This document shows positions 1 to 11,964 of a stretch of DNA of 64,000 nucleotides, piece by piece. Under the pieces are notes generated by a model that was given only the letters and a program-made list of their open reading frames with translations, was not told the origin of the DNA and did no database searches. The stretch's first letter is position 1. Each line of letters opens with the position of its first letter. Position numbers and translations under genes: made by a program. Origin of the DNA: Coniferiporia sulphurascens (taxonomy: Eukaryota > Basidiomycota > Agaricomycetes > Hymenochaetales > Hymenochaetaceae); the NCBI GenBank assembly GCA_002794785.1, contig NBBA01000007.1:682001-746000 (forward strand). Reading direction: 5' to 3'.

Positions 1-3000
1 GCCTGAGAGGGACTGGCCACTTGGACGCCATTACTGTTTGGAGTAGAACCCGCCTTTTTAGAGGCTTCACCGACCGCATTGAGCGAGTTAGTGATGGATT
101 CGTTGAGTAAAAAGAGTTCCTCGATTTTAATCGGGTCGGAGGTGGTTTGGATGACGTCCGATAGCATAACAAGGGCGGCTTTGGAGCGGTCAATCAGCCC
201 GTTGGCACCGCTGTCACATGCCGTTGAAGGAGAAGAGTGAAGCTGCGTAAGGAAATCTTGAAGTTGAGCAAGGCACTCCTTCGCTTGTACTACGAAATCT
301 TCATCGACCTAGGTCTAAATTTAGTATCAGAGTTGCGTGAATCAAGGAATGCACATGCCTTCTTTTCATCACCCTTCTTGAAGGTTTTCGCTAATTCACT
401 TTCTTCGATCATCCCCCATACACCCTTCCCCATGCCACGACCTGACTCAGCGACCTGAGAGTTCCGCTCAGCCTCCTCGGTATTGCGGACACATGTGTTC
501 AAGATATCTCGGCACATGCTAACATACGCGCAACAAGTAAGCTTTCCCTGGCCCATAGTCGAAATTGAGCAATAATGCGTACCGGGCGAATTCCTCATCG
601 TCCGGAGGGATGTTCAAGTCAAGGCAGCGCATGGTATGATTAGCCTTGAGTCCTCCACTGAGTGCCATCACCCCAGCAAGGTCTAGGTTGTTGACGGTAA
701 GGTCGAGATGCAATAAGGACGCTGATTCCGGAAGGAACTCGGCCAGCGCGATTGCACCCGCAGACGTCATCGAAGTCGAAGAAAGGAACAGCCGTTTGAG
801 AGACGTGTTGAGCGTAAACGCCGTCCGCAGGGACTGAATCTAACGGAGCAACACTTTGTTAGACAATCGTCCATGTTTGTTCATCATTACTCACCCCTTC
901 GAGCGAAGGTCCTGAGCAAGGATTACGACTGAGATCAAGTGTTTCTAATGTCAGATTATATTTCTGAACAAGAATCACATGCATGAACACACTGGATAAA
1001 CGAGTTAAAAATAGATGCGCACCAAAGCTTCAGCAATTGCAACTAGGCCCTGTATGTCGATCTTATTCTCGCTCAAGTTAAGGACCTTCAGTGTTCGATT
1101 ACGCTTCAGGACTTGAGCGATGTACTGGATACCAGACTAATTTTTGAAAAATTGTCGCAAAGATTTAAGTATAGTTACGATGGAGGTTAAAGGGGTACTC
1201 ACTCGGATATCGTTCCCTCTAAGGTCCAGCGTTCGCAGCTCGCCCAGACGCGGCAGCGCATCCAGCGCACGCACCTTATCTAGTAGTGCCGCACTCGGGC
1301 CGTTAATGGCATGCTCCCTAGGTATCGGCGGATGCGGGATTGGTGGCACAGGATGACGCGTCGTAATGCCGCCCTGAGCCGACGACGTGATGATTGGCAC
1401 TTGCTGACCCGTCGCAGACAAGGGGTCAGGGGCACGCGTAGCATGCTGTACGGCTCGTGCCGTGGCAATTGCGCCCGTCGCTGTGGCAACAGCGCGCCGT
1501 GAGCGGGGGATGTATGGCGTGTATGTTGTCTGCATAGGCGCGTTGGCCGGGTGCACTGGTGGAGGAGGTATGGGACCCTGTCGAGGAGGTGGAGGCAACA
1601 CACCGGGACGGAACGGAGAAGCAGCGGGGGCATGTGATGGGAGGATTTTGTTCTGTTGAGTGGGGGTGAGGGGAGGTGACCCTGTTATAGGAGTGGAGGG
1701 AGGGGAGAGGGTACTGAAAAGGGAGTTGGGGAGGGAAGTTGGGGAAGACGTGGCCGAAGAGGAGGAAGTGGGGGAAACACCATAGGCAGGCATAGTGTCA
1801 GGGTAATCTTTAATCATAAGGGCAAGTGCGACAGCGCCCGATGCAGTGATACGATTGTGACGAAGGGAGATGTTGCGCAAAGATGAGGTGCGGACGTTTT
1901 GTGCTGTACAACGTTGTCAAAATCAGTCGACCATCATTTGCACTAAATAAATCGACGAACCAAGAGTCTCCAGAGATGCTGGCCGTAATGAACAATCATC
2001 CAGGCGTAACGAAACAAGCCCAGGTCCATTCGCCGGCTTCAGTGATGCGCCAATATATTCGACCGACTTCTTGTCCAGCGAGTTCTGAGACAGGTCCAGG
2101 AACTGCAAATTGTTCGACTTTTGTATGAACACGCTGATCAACTTGAATGCTGGTGTCTTTAGACGCCGATTCGAGACCACAGACAGAAAATTCAACGTGT
2201 TCGGGATTAGTAGGGCGTGCAAGAGAGGCTTGAGAATCTGGGATGTTATCAGTAAACTTAACTTGCCTCATGATTTGAAGAGAGAACTCATAACGAACAT
2301 GCTCATCAAGGTCGCATTCCTTTAAGAACAACTTGCGAAGCCCCCATTCGACCGATAGCACATCAGACAGCGTTGCGGCCTGACCTACAGTGATTTGCAC
2401 ACCAGAAAGGTCCAGCGAACGCCCATGGATCCCGGAGGCCTTCTGTTATTATTATAATGATCCAGGAGGACGATTCGGCGTTGACGACACGTTTAGATAT
2501 AACAGTCAAATCTCACGTGTGGTTGCATCGGTGCCAGACTTACCTTGAGTGCAGCAGAAATGCCAGGATGCGGGTCCTCCTCACGGCCCACACAGCACTC
2601 CAGATAGAACGACTCGACCTTGTCCGTGGACCACCACTCCTCTGTCTCGTTATTCCCCGGTCCGAGAGAATTTCCCCTCACGATCCGCCGCCGTCGCTCT
2701 GCCTCACGTGCCTCTATAGTCTTCTTCTCTTCCTTCGTGTACACGGTGCATGGAGGGTTGGCGGCAGAGATAGGGTAGACAGTCACAAGGTGCGGGAGGA
2801 AAAAGTGTGCACGCTTTAGGTGCTCGTCCGATCCATTTACAGAATCTGAGGCAGCGGTGGTACCAGGCAACAGCGAAGGATTTTGCGTCGGCAACAGACG
2901 CGACAGACGCGACAGGGAGAAGAACGACTGTTGCGGGGGTGGCGGTCTCTTCAAAATGGACTTTCCCGGACGTGGCAAAGTAACAGCCGATGAGGATGGC

Positions 3001-3026
3001 GAAGGCGATAGAGACGGGGACGCCAT
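1..3026 (-). CDS. Leucine-rich-repeat protein with PP1-docking motifs (PPP1R37-like), 3' end beyond the window
   Basis: Multi-exon gene reading leftward off the window edge. Exon 1 (3026-2544) gives exactly 161 residues and ends at a GTAAGT donor; exon 2 starts at 2442 after CAG. The N-terminus holds KSILKR (22-27), a SILK-type protein phosphatase 1 docking motif, and KRAHF (71-75), close to the RVxF docking motif. Later exons give successive ribonuclease-inhibitor-type leucine-rich repeats (for example LDLSQNSLD, LRTLDLRGNDI, LKVLNLSENKI, LETLDLSRNP, LLHLDLTVNNLDLAG). A Pro/Ser-rich low-complexity insert near 1290-1790 interrupts the repeats. SILK plus RVxF plus LRRs is the layout of PP1 regulatory subunit 37-like proteins, so a role in targeting PP1 is inferred. 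Splice sites between about 2320 and 850 are only partly resolved. Confidence 0.75.
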
Positions 3027-4027
3027 CGTTTTACGAGCGCATGAGGGTATGGTAGGAGGAGGTAGTTGCTGGCAGTTGCCGAGCCGTGGCCATCACGCTT
3101 TCGGCAATGAAGCGGTTTCTGTGTAGCTCAGGCTCTTGGCGGTGGTGCAACACAAAATTCATCCCACATGAACTTGCTCAGTCAAAGACATAGGGAACTA
3201 AGCACCATCGTCCGGTGCGAATAGAATAAACATTCTTCCCGTAATTCAGCATCAATATTGATATTTTCACGTGCCGGCCGGGACACACCTTGAGTAAATC
3301 AATTATGATGCAGTAACTAGTTTACTATTATTATTTAATATGGCCGTACGTTCTTTCAACTCCCTTTCAACCCTCTTTTTGTTATACTAGTACCTGCATG
3401 TTGAGAACAGCCCCGGGTCGCGCAAATCTGGGCCAAATAAAAGTGCGCATATAGAGGGTCCGCCAAAGACGCAGCCGCTGGACGTATAACTATGTTTGCT
3501 TACTCGCGCGCTCTTAAAGATTAATATTGTGATACAATATAAACTCATCTATTAACCATCCAAATCAGGAAGGCTTCACATTGGTCGGTCTGAAGTAGAT
3601 TAAATGATAAACTTGTGGCTTCACGCGGCGTTAGCTAGCTCATTTCTCACCATGATCCCGGTACCCTAAATATCCGATGACCTCACTATCGAGCCTTTGG
3701 CAACCGTCCTCTCTCTGGTAAATATTACTACTTTTCTATGGGCCATCATCTATAGTTGAATATCATGGACTCTTCGATTTTTAAAGGCAGGGGCCCCGTA
3801 AATGAAGTCTCTGCCGAATTTGGAACGTAGGCCCTTCTACGCGGGTATCTTCCGAAACGGGCGAATACCTGGGCGGCTCACTTCGAGCGCGAGGCAAAGG
3901 CGTGGCGCACGCGCGACTCGGACACGATGAGCAGCTCGTCCCTCCCTCCGTCTCCCATCACCGTATTTCTTCGCTGGCACTGCCCTTAAACTCACTTTTT
4001 GCCACACTGCGTACTGATGCATCGGGA
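3027..4027. other. Gene-free divergent intergenic region
   Basis: About 1 kb between the starts of the minus-strand LRR gene and the plus-strand NYN gene, so it should hold both promoters. It is AT-richer than the flanking exons around 3280-3560. I see no conserved reading frame and no clear repeat. Confidence 0.5.
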
Positions 4028-5976
4028 ATGATGGATAGGAGTTCAGACACAACCACGCTTTCTCCGACCCCCTTTAGTCCCTTCTCCTCCGTTAACTCCT
4101 GTGGTAGCGAAGGCGGGACGTCTGATGGTATGTGTTATTTTTTGTCGCTCTCAGGCAAGGACACAATTGACCGGCACCGCAGAACCCGCAGATCTTGGGC
4201 AGCTCGCAGCCGTCTTCGAGGTGCTTCGCACAGAGTTTCAACCGCGCACACAGCCTCCGACTATCCCGCGAACCGGTACGCCCACGTCTTCATTGCTTGT
4301 ATCCCCTTCGGACGGGGAAGGTGCGCCGTCGACATCATGGTCGCGCACTGACTCCATCGCGTACTCGGATTCGGATGGCGACTACGGCGAGAACGGGGAG
4401 GGAAGCGGTCCAGGTGACGCACTCGACCAGCCGTCGCTCGGCTACCTTGACGGCGTACTCGGGTTTCTTGCCGCCGAGCGTGCCAAACTTACCGCACAGC
4501 GTGAAGCCGGCGCGCGCGGCGGTGCATCCTCACAGTCACAAGCCTCGACAAGCGAGAGCGCCTGGCGGCACGTCATAGAGCCGCGCCGCAAACGCCGACG
4601 GAAGCGCGGCAAACAGCACGGCACAAGCACGAGCGCGAGTGGCACACACGCGGAAGATGATCCCGATGCGGGTGCAGAAGGTGCTGCTACGCCTGTGGGT
4701 GATGTGCTTGATGGCTCGTCTTCAGGGGAGCACTGGTCGCATGGTAAATCAATGCCCGCGACTCCCCCGCACGGGACGAGCCGCAGTTTACGCAGAGGGA
4801 AAGGACTAGAGCCCATGACAGTCACCGTCCCCGGCTCGACTTCCACGATCCCTGTGCACCCAAAGCTTTCTCACAGTCGCTCAACACCAAGTTTACGCGT
4901 AACAATTCCTGCACCGCCGCCCGACGCCCGCGTGTTGCGCTTGAGAACGCTCGCGACGAAGCTCCGCATGCTCTTCGTCGACGACGCGCGCACGCTTTCT
5001 TCCGTTTTACTGAAGGACGTCCCGGAGGTTGACGGATTCATCGATCCGCGTGGGCGACCTCCTGAGGGTGATGACCCGCCCGTACATGTCTTCATCGACC
5101 AGTAAGTCGTCCGTTGCTTCTGTATCCACTTTCTCTAACGTACATCGCAGCTCGAATATTCTCATCGGTTTCCTAAATCACCTGCGACGTTACCCCGTCC
5201 ACGGAGCACGCCGCGCACCAACGCATCTCTCACACGCAGCACTTGCGCTTGTACTCGAGCGTGGGCGGCCCGTCTCGCGGCGCGTTTTGGCGACATCTTC
5301 GCCGCTCTATCAACCCATGGAGGGCGCAGAACGTCTCGGGTACGAAGTGCGCGTATATGCGCGCGTACCCGACCTCAGTGACGGCCTAGACCGGACAAAG
5401 GTCAAGCGCAACGCCGCTGGTAATGCGAACGGCGATTCGGATCCGGGACCGCCTCTCCCTATTCTCAACTCGGGTCTCAGCCACAGCCATGGTCAAAGCT
5501 ACGGGCAAAGCCAGACACACGCCCGGGGCCAAAACCATTCGCGCAGCACGTCATTGACAATGCCAACGTACGCGCACGCAAGCCCTGGGATGAGTGGAAG
5601 TCCAAGCGGGCGTATCCGATTCCGGGAGCAGGGCGTGGACGAACTCTTGCAGCTAAAGCTGCACCAAGCGCTTGCAGACACAGATGCGCCACCGCCACGC
5701 GGGGCGACAATCGTACTCGCGACGGGCGACGGGAATGCAGGTCAGTTTAACGCAGACGGCTTCCGTGGTGCGGTGCGCACGGCCTTGCGGAAGGGCTGGC
5801 ACGTCGAACTCTATGCGTGGGAGTACGGGCTGAGCAAGGCGTGGATGAAGGAATTTGGAGGCGGAGGGGACAGCGGTAGCGACTTGAAGGGGAAGGTGGG
5901 GGCGGAATCCCTGTATGGCAACCGCTTCAGGATTATCGGTCTAGAGAAATTTGCACAGGACTTATTGGATATGTAG
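4028..5976 (+). CDS. NYN-domain (PIN-like) putative ribonuclease
   Basis: Three exons: 4028-4127, 4183-5101 and 5151-5976 (donors GTATGT and GTAAGT, acceptors CAG), giving 614 aa. The ATG at 4028 is the first in frame; the acceptor at 4182 (or 4191) is required to enter the long exon-2 frame. The N-terminal half is low-complexity and Ser/Arg-rich and includes a basic patch of the type RRKRRRKRGK. The junction of exons 2 and 3 creates VFIDHSNI (336-343), the first acidic motif of NYN domains, and near residue 528 lies LATGDGN, the second conserved acidic loop. The very C-terminus ends in a helix-rich segment. NYN proteins are PIN-like, metal-dependent RNA nucleases or RNA-binding regulators; the substrate here is unknown. 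About 120 residues of Gly/Ser/His-rich sequence split the domain. Confidence 0.8.
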
Positions 5977-8889
5977 TTTGACTGCAAGGGGAATGGGGAA
6001 TGGGGGCACCGTGCATGCGGTGAGTTGCATATATCTACTTATACACTACTTGAGGAAGAAAGGTCCAGGTTCATTGTACAGTAGGAGGCTCACAAACTGT
6101 ATCGCATTGTCACGATTGGTAATTTATACTAGAGTTTTTCTTCTTTATTATTCTCTCGGGCATGCACCACAAATGGTCTCCTAGATTGTCACGTCTTTGA
6201 CGATGGCTCATGCAGCCTTCAACGATGACTCATACTTTCCCAGACATTCTCTGGGTACATATTTCCGTTTTCCTAGGACTTCAAGCTCGATGATGGACAC
6301 TTATGTAAGCCAACGTGTGCCCCATCAATCCTTAAAATAGTGCTAACGCCTAGCGTCGATCATTGCACCGCTTTTTATGACCTTTCCCCCGCGGCCTTTG
6401 GACCCGGAGTAACGCTTTTTGATGACAGAGGAAGTCCCCGAGAAAAAAACATAGTCGGAAGTTTGAACATAACCCTAGAAATTCTGTAGAGTAAGTTATG
6501 ACAGTATCGGCTTTCCCCAGTCTGTGCCCGTGCAGTCCGACTGGGCGGCCGTTTCGCGGACATCTAGCCGATGCTGCGCACGAAAACCCGGTCTCCCACT
6601 CGCTGGCTCGTATGTTTGAGTCTATATGCTTTGCGTTGTGTGCTGTCATCATCCTTGTTTTGCTCGTCTATACGAAGTTGACACAGTTTTCCTAGATCCT
6701 CGGACTTGTGATTAGCGGGAAACGATGCTACCTTTAACGCCAAGCACTGGCTGTTGATGCAGCTGAGGTGAGGTGTGAGACATGCTTACAAGTCAAGGCT
6801 AAGCTGTTGTCGATTCCCTCTTGTGTATTGGACGTACTGGCGGTTTAGAACATCTAATGCCTTCCAGCCTTCGCTGCTTCGCGTAGCACGGAAAGCTTTC
6901 AGCCGTACGAGTATGCACAGAATGGGACACACTCTCGCCAAGTCGTACATAGCCTGTGTACACTTGCGCAGCATAGCCCGCCGTCGTAGGTTGTCAGCGG
7001 TAGAACGCAAGAAAGCTTCCTGGAGACTGACCACCAGGTAGGGGGCGGAACAGGGGCATAGTGAAAGGGGTGGGGTGCCTTTTTTTCCTGTGAGTAAGAC
7101 TTCTCGGGTCGTCTCAAAACACTCGTCTGATACGCCCATCTCTGGAAACAGTCTCCCATCTGTTCCTGCAATCCGACTCGGATCGGGGTGGGAAGGAGAA
7201 GGGCGAAGGCGGAGCTGATGACCATCGCATGTCGATGCATTCTCGGGCATCTTTACTGTCCGATTCGGCAGCGCATCTGATGACATGGCGAGGGCCAAGT
7301 AATTCAAACTATTTGTTATGTCTAAATTTTCCGTTCCTCAGTCGAAGATTAATCACAAGGACAAATTCTAGACGGAATTCAAAGAGATCATAATACGCAG
7401 AACAACTCGTGTTCTCAAAACGCCGTCAGCTGCGGCTCGCAACTGTGCGTGTATTTAAAATTGCGACTTCTATCGAAGGGAAACGCGTACGGCGACCACT
7501 GATCTCTATTCCAGGCGCCCGTTCTCTCACACACTTCCCTGAGTTCGGCACGAAGCACGTTATGCGCGCCGGTATCAAGCCTCCGCCGTATGATGCTCTT
7601 CCGAGTCGTTACCACACATACCGAATGCAAGTTGATTGCACCTCGCCGTCTCGGAAGAGCCGTAACGCAGACGCGTGTTCTCCCTGAGGTACATCAAGCG
7701 CTTTCAGCCTCACCTGAGGTTCTTTACCATCGCCCACCGCCAGTGGTTTACCGGCTTCGAAGAACCACTTGCTGCGACACCGAGGGGGCCGAGCGTACTC
7801 ACGGGAACAAGTTTCGAAGCGACTGGTATCAAGAGGTGGAAGCTATGGCTCGAAGCGTGGCGGAGGTATAAGGTCCCCGCAATTGGTGCCGACTCGGCGT
7901 GAACAATGACGTGCATCACAGGCCATGTTTACTGGTGATATGATGAACCGGGACATGATGCAGCCCGACAATTTCGTGCAACGCTGATTGATCGTTTCTG
8001 CTTCGAGCCTAGTTATTATGGATTGAGCTGAATTGTCCTGCGATGGCTCACATGAGCCGCGCTATTATTGGGGTTTCGGCCATAGGTCCATAGCTTTAGT
8101 ATCGTTATCGTCTAATGATCGCCGTATACGACTGAGTATTAGCGGTACAGGGGCCCCCTAGGAGCCAGAAAAATAAAGCGCGCTGTGCACACCGCCCGCC
8201 GCTCTCAGCGGATCCCTTTCGTTTCCGAGATCGGAGAGCGCCCCCGGTAAAACGATGAAACCCGACGCACCCGACGCACAGCGCCGGCTGCATCCGCTAT
8301 GCCCTCTTCATCTAAGGGAGTCCGGCGGCCGCATCACCGTGGTACATAAGCAAAGGACCCTATAAGAGATCTCCGCATAGCCAAAAATCAAATAAAGACG
8401 TGCGGAGATACGCACCCTTTTATTTCCATTCTGAATTCCCGCACAAGGGCTAGTACCTTCGTGGTAACTTCAGGCAGAGGAAGCTGTGCCCAGTGGCGAG
8501 CCATATTATCATTTCGTCGGGAGCACTCTGGAAAGAAGTCGTCTGTGAACAGTAAGAGTAGATTAAATGAACCAATTTCCACATGGTAGTCCAAATCATA
8601 GTGTACTGGGCAGGAGTATTGTTTACCTAAATTACAGAGAATATGCTACAACCTCCTTCGTCGCAAGGCCATATGAAATCCCGCAATAGGCGGTAAACAT
8701 ATTATAGATCTAAACTACATGTCTTGAATGAAGGATTTTACATGGTTGACTTAATAGAATAGATATACTTAACGAGCCAATAAGCCGGAGGAAAGGGGAA
8801 ACAAAACAGAAAAGATATAAAAAGAAAGAACTACACTAGTGTCGTCTCCACTCTTTGCGTTAATCAGCGCCCTAGAACTGGCCGAGCTT
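5977..8889. other. Gene-poor region between convergent genes
   Basis: About 2.9 kb between the 3' ends of the NYN gene and the Zn2Cys6 gene. Open frames occur on both strands (for example 6786-7307 minus, and 7409-7687 with 7675-7902 plus) but none resembles a family I know and none joins through convincing splice sites. The plus frames at 7409-7902 have the least random look and could be a short unrecognised gene. No repeat or RNA gene seen. Confidence 0.4.
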
Positions 8890-11800
8890 TTATTGCCAAG
8901 CCCGAGCTAAGTTTGTCATTTTCTTCAGCATTGACATAACGTTTTTCGCCTGAGCATCTGCGTGACGTCAGACCCATCTTGCAACTCTCATCCAAGAAAG
9001 GAAAAAGGCGACTTACCACCGATAGGGAACACCGACCCGAGGTGCCTGAGTCCCGTAACCAGCACGTCGATCTCGGTCAGCATGCTACTTCCCTCCGGAG
9101 ACGGCGCCGCTCTTTCCCCCAAACGCTCAACTTCGCGCAAAAGAACCTGCGCGGCCAGCATCCAGCACGACTGCGGAAAATTCAATAGACATGAGTATAA
9201 ATATAGTCCTTGCTGCGCACACGCGCCAATTTAAAATTCAGAAGAGGAGACTCTGACTCACCCCCACAACAGGCTCCATGAATCCGATATCGTCTGGTGA
9301 GAGACAGCGCACGACCTGCACGATGCTGCGTGCAGACGCGAGACATACGTCGACTGCGGCGCACGCGACTCCCACGCACGCACCCACTTCGCGAGGACGG
9401 TCAATAGGTATTACATCTTCCTGTGGTTGGGGCCCCGTGTGCTGAGAGTACACGCGCTCGTAGCCAATGAGGCTCTCATACACCGTCCGTACGGTGTTGC
9501 GTGATGACGAGGTAGGTCGGTCAACGAGGCCCAGTGCATACGCTTTTCCTGCAAGGGCGAAGTTAAGGCGTATGACACCAGCGTGAGACATGCAGTGGGT
9601 CGTATAAAGCGTGCACTTCGCGAACGAGGGCGTGCGGAAGTCTTGCGGGGGAAGCGGCGGCAGTGTCTTGATGAACGCACTCAGCGTGCCCTGGAGCGAA
9701 ACGAAGTTGCCGTCATAACACGAGCCCGGCGCAACTTTTTTAAGAAAGCAAAGATAGAAATCAGTTTAGAAGACGACGGCGAGAGAAAATAATCTTACAC
9801 GGATCACGGAGAGAAGAGATACAATACGCAGCTTCATACAATGTAGCACACTTGGCTCTTAATTGAAGCAGAGAGCTCGTCGGTTGCGTATCTAAGCCGG
9901 ATAAGAAATCATCGACGGGAGTGCTCGATGATGTGGTAGTCTGAGTGCTGGGCGGGCTTGCATTCATAACGTCATCATCAAGCTGGGCGATGCACAAGAG
10001 TCAGCTCGTTGTTCCCTCACATACAGACCGGATGAAAAGAGGTAATGCAACGTCACGTACAACCAGTAGTCCCCAGTCCTCCGGCCATGAGGTTGTAATG
10101 ACTGTTTTCGCATTCTTCCCGTCCCCACTAGTGGTGGATCCCGGGCCCCAGCGCCAGCTCGGCGCGGGTAACCCACCCGCTGCGCCCCAGCTGCGTTCGA
10201 GCACGAACACGTTCCAGAACTTATGCTGGCGCTCAAGCGCATCGTCACGGTTCATCGGCGGTGGCATAAGGGACGAGCCTGCATCCGGCGGAAGTACGCC
10301 CTCGCCCCCTGCGTGTGTGGGCACAGTGCGCGGGTCGGGAAGCTGGTGCAGACCTGCACACAGCGCGAGCTGTGAAGCGGTGTTTGCGTGGTATGAGCCC
10401 TCGAGTGGACGCTCATGCGCAAAGAAGTACGTTGCGAGGAGGGTGCTCGCGGCGATCGCAACCGCCATGTTCGTGCGCACGTAGTTGTCTGGATGATCGA
10501 TGCCGCGGGCAATGCCGAGTGGGTCCTGGATAAGCGGGGGGAGCCCGGCGAGCGCGCGCTGGAGGAAGCGGCTCCTAAGCTTGCGCAGGGACTTGTCCTT
10601 GGAGAAGTGCGCCCCCCATAGAAAGACGGTGTTCATCATGCAATCCGTCGGAAGCTTTAGAAGCGTGAGGTCAGTCAGGTTGAAGGGGAGAATCGTGATG
10701 CCGACTTGTTGTGAATGGGCGAGGAATGCGTCTATTCTGAACATCACGATAGTCTCGGATTAGTATAACTGTATAGTGTCATCACATTCCCTTTCGCAGT
10801 ACTCACAAGTGTTCTACAGCCGCTGGCGGTAGTTCCCCAGATGTCATCGGTAGTGGAGGAGCTGCGGTTTTTACATCAATATGACCCAAGACGGGTAAAG
10901 ACAAGACTTCTGCGCTTACATATTGGTGCTGTGGGTAAAGGAGCCATATTTACGACTCTTTCATCTACAGTCATATTCTAGCGGGGAAAAACAATAAGCT
11001 CTGTGACATTAACCGCCGTACTCGAGCGCTAAACGTAAATTGTCTTGAACTGACCTCCATGCCTAAATCGTGGGGAGCATTGAGCCCCATTTCCACGAGG
11101 TCGCCATATGAATAACCCAAGTCGGCATGCGATTCCTGGGTTGGGGTGAATATAGGCGCCTGTGTCTGCCGGAACGCCTGCTGGCCTTGCTGAGCCTGGT
11201 TTTGCGAAGGGAATCCATAGCGCGTTTGCATATCGGATGGGTACCCTTCGCCGTGTGGAATAGCACCGGTCGGAAGCTGGAAGCTCGCAGCCGAACGTAC
11301 GGACCGCGAGCTCGACCGCGAGCTTGAGCGCGAACTTTCTGCTCCGGGGTGGCGACCGGCTCCGCTGCTCACAGACGCAAACGTCTGATGTATAGTTTCT
11401 CTTCTGTCGGGAGGAGGCGCTGTGCTCGCGCCTACGCGACCGCGACCAGGCGCGGAGTTGCTGCGTGAGAGGCTGGGTTGTTGCGCGCCAGGGGAACGGC
11501 GGGAGCCGTCCTTCGTCGCTTGGAGGTCGCGAAAGCGCTTCTCGAGCTGCGCGAGCCGCTCATAGAGCACCTGCGTGTCCGTCTTCGTCACACCGTCATC
11601 ATATTCGCATTCTGCACCACGTTCGGCGCGGATGCATTGGAAGCATGCGGGTTTCACGCCATTGCATTTCTAAAGGAACAGTATCAGCAATTTCATGATG
11701 GGCGCCATCGGGTGGAAGTTTAAAAAGAGTTCAGAGGGAGGGAAATGTAAAAGGAATCTAGGGCTGGTGATCACTTGCCATTTTACGGCGCCTGATCAGG

Positions 11801-11964
11801 GCCGGAGATGGGTCAGTGCCGTGCATTTAGCATCAACCTGGTTAAGCGTACCTGCAGTGGAGACACGCCTTACTCCGGCTTTTGGAGTTCCTTTGTGTAG
11901 AAGGTCCAGCATCGTATTGCGAAAAAGTGGTAACCAAATGTGAAGCATCTTCCAGGTCCATCAT
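8890..11964 (-). CDS. Zn2Cys6 fungal transcription factor with middle homology region
   Basis: Start ATG at 11964, or the adjacent ATG at 11961. Exon 1 ends at 11852, a 13-nt micro-exon is 11791-11779, and exon 3 is 11669-11055. Joining these rebuilds a perfect zinc cluster, CX2CX6CX6CX2CX8C (Cys33, 36, 43, 50, 53, 62 counted from the 11961 ATG), followed by a short coiled coil (YERLAQLEKRFRDLQ). The intron after the micro-exon begins GCAAGT, a GC-AG intron. Further exons: 10928-10807, 10736-10061, 9982-about 9801, about 9681-9250, about 9176-9017 and 8957-8890. The long exons carry the helical 'fungal transcription factor' region (FLAHSQQVGITILPF, LLATYFFAHERPLEG). The 9801 donor and its acceptor are the weakest junction. 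It binds DNA in the nucleus; targets are unknown and no metabolic cluster is next to it. Confidence 0.85.

Noticed and set aside
6786..7307. 173-aa minus-strand frame
   Set aside because: No recognisable motif, overlapping frames on both strands, no splice-linked neighbours.
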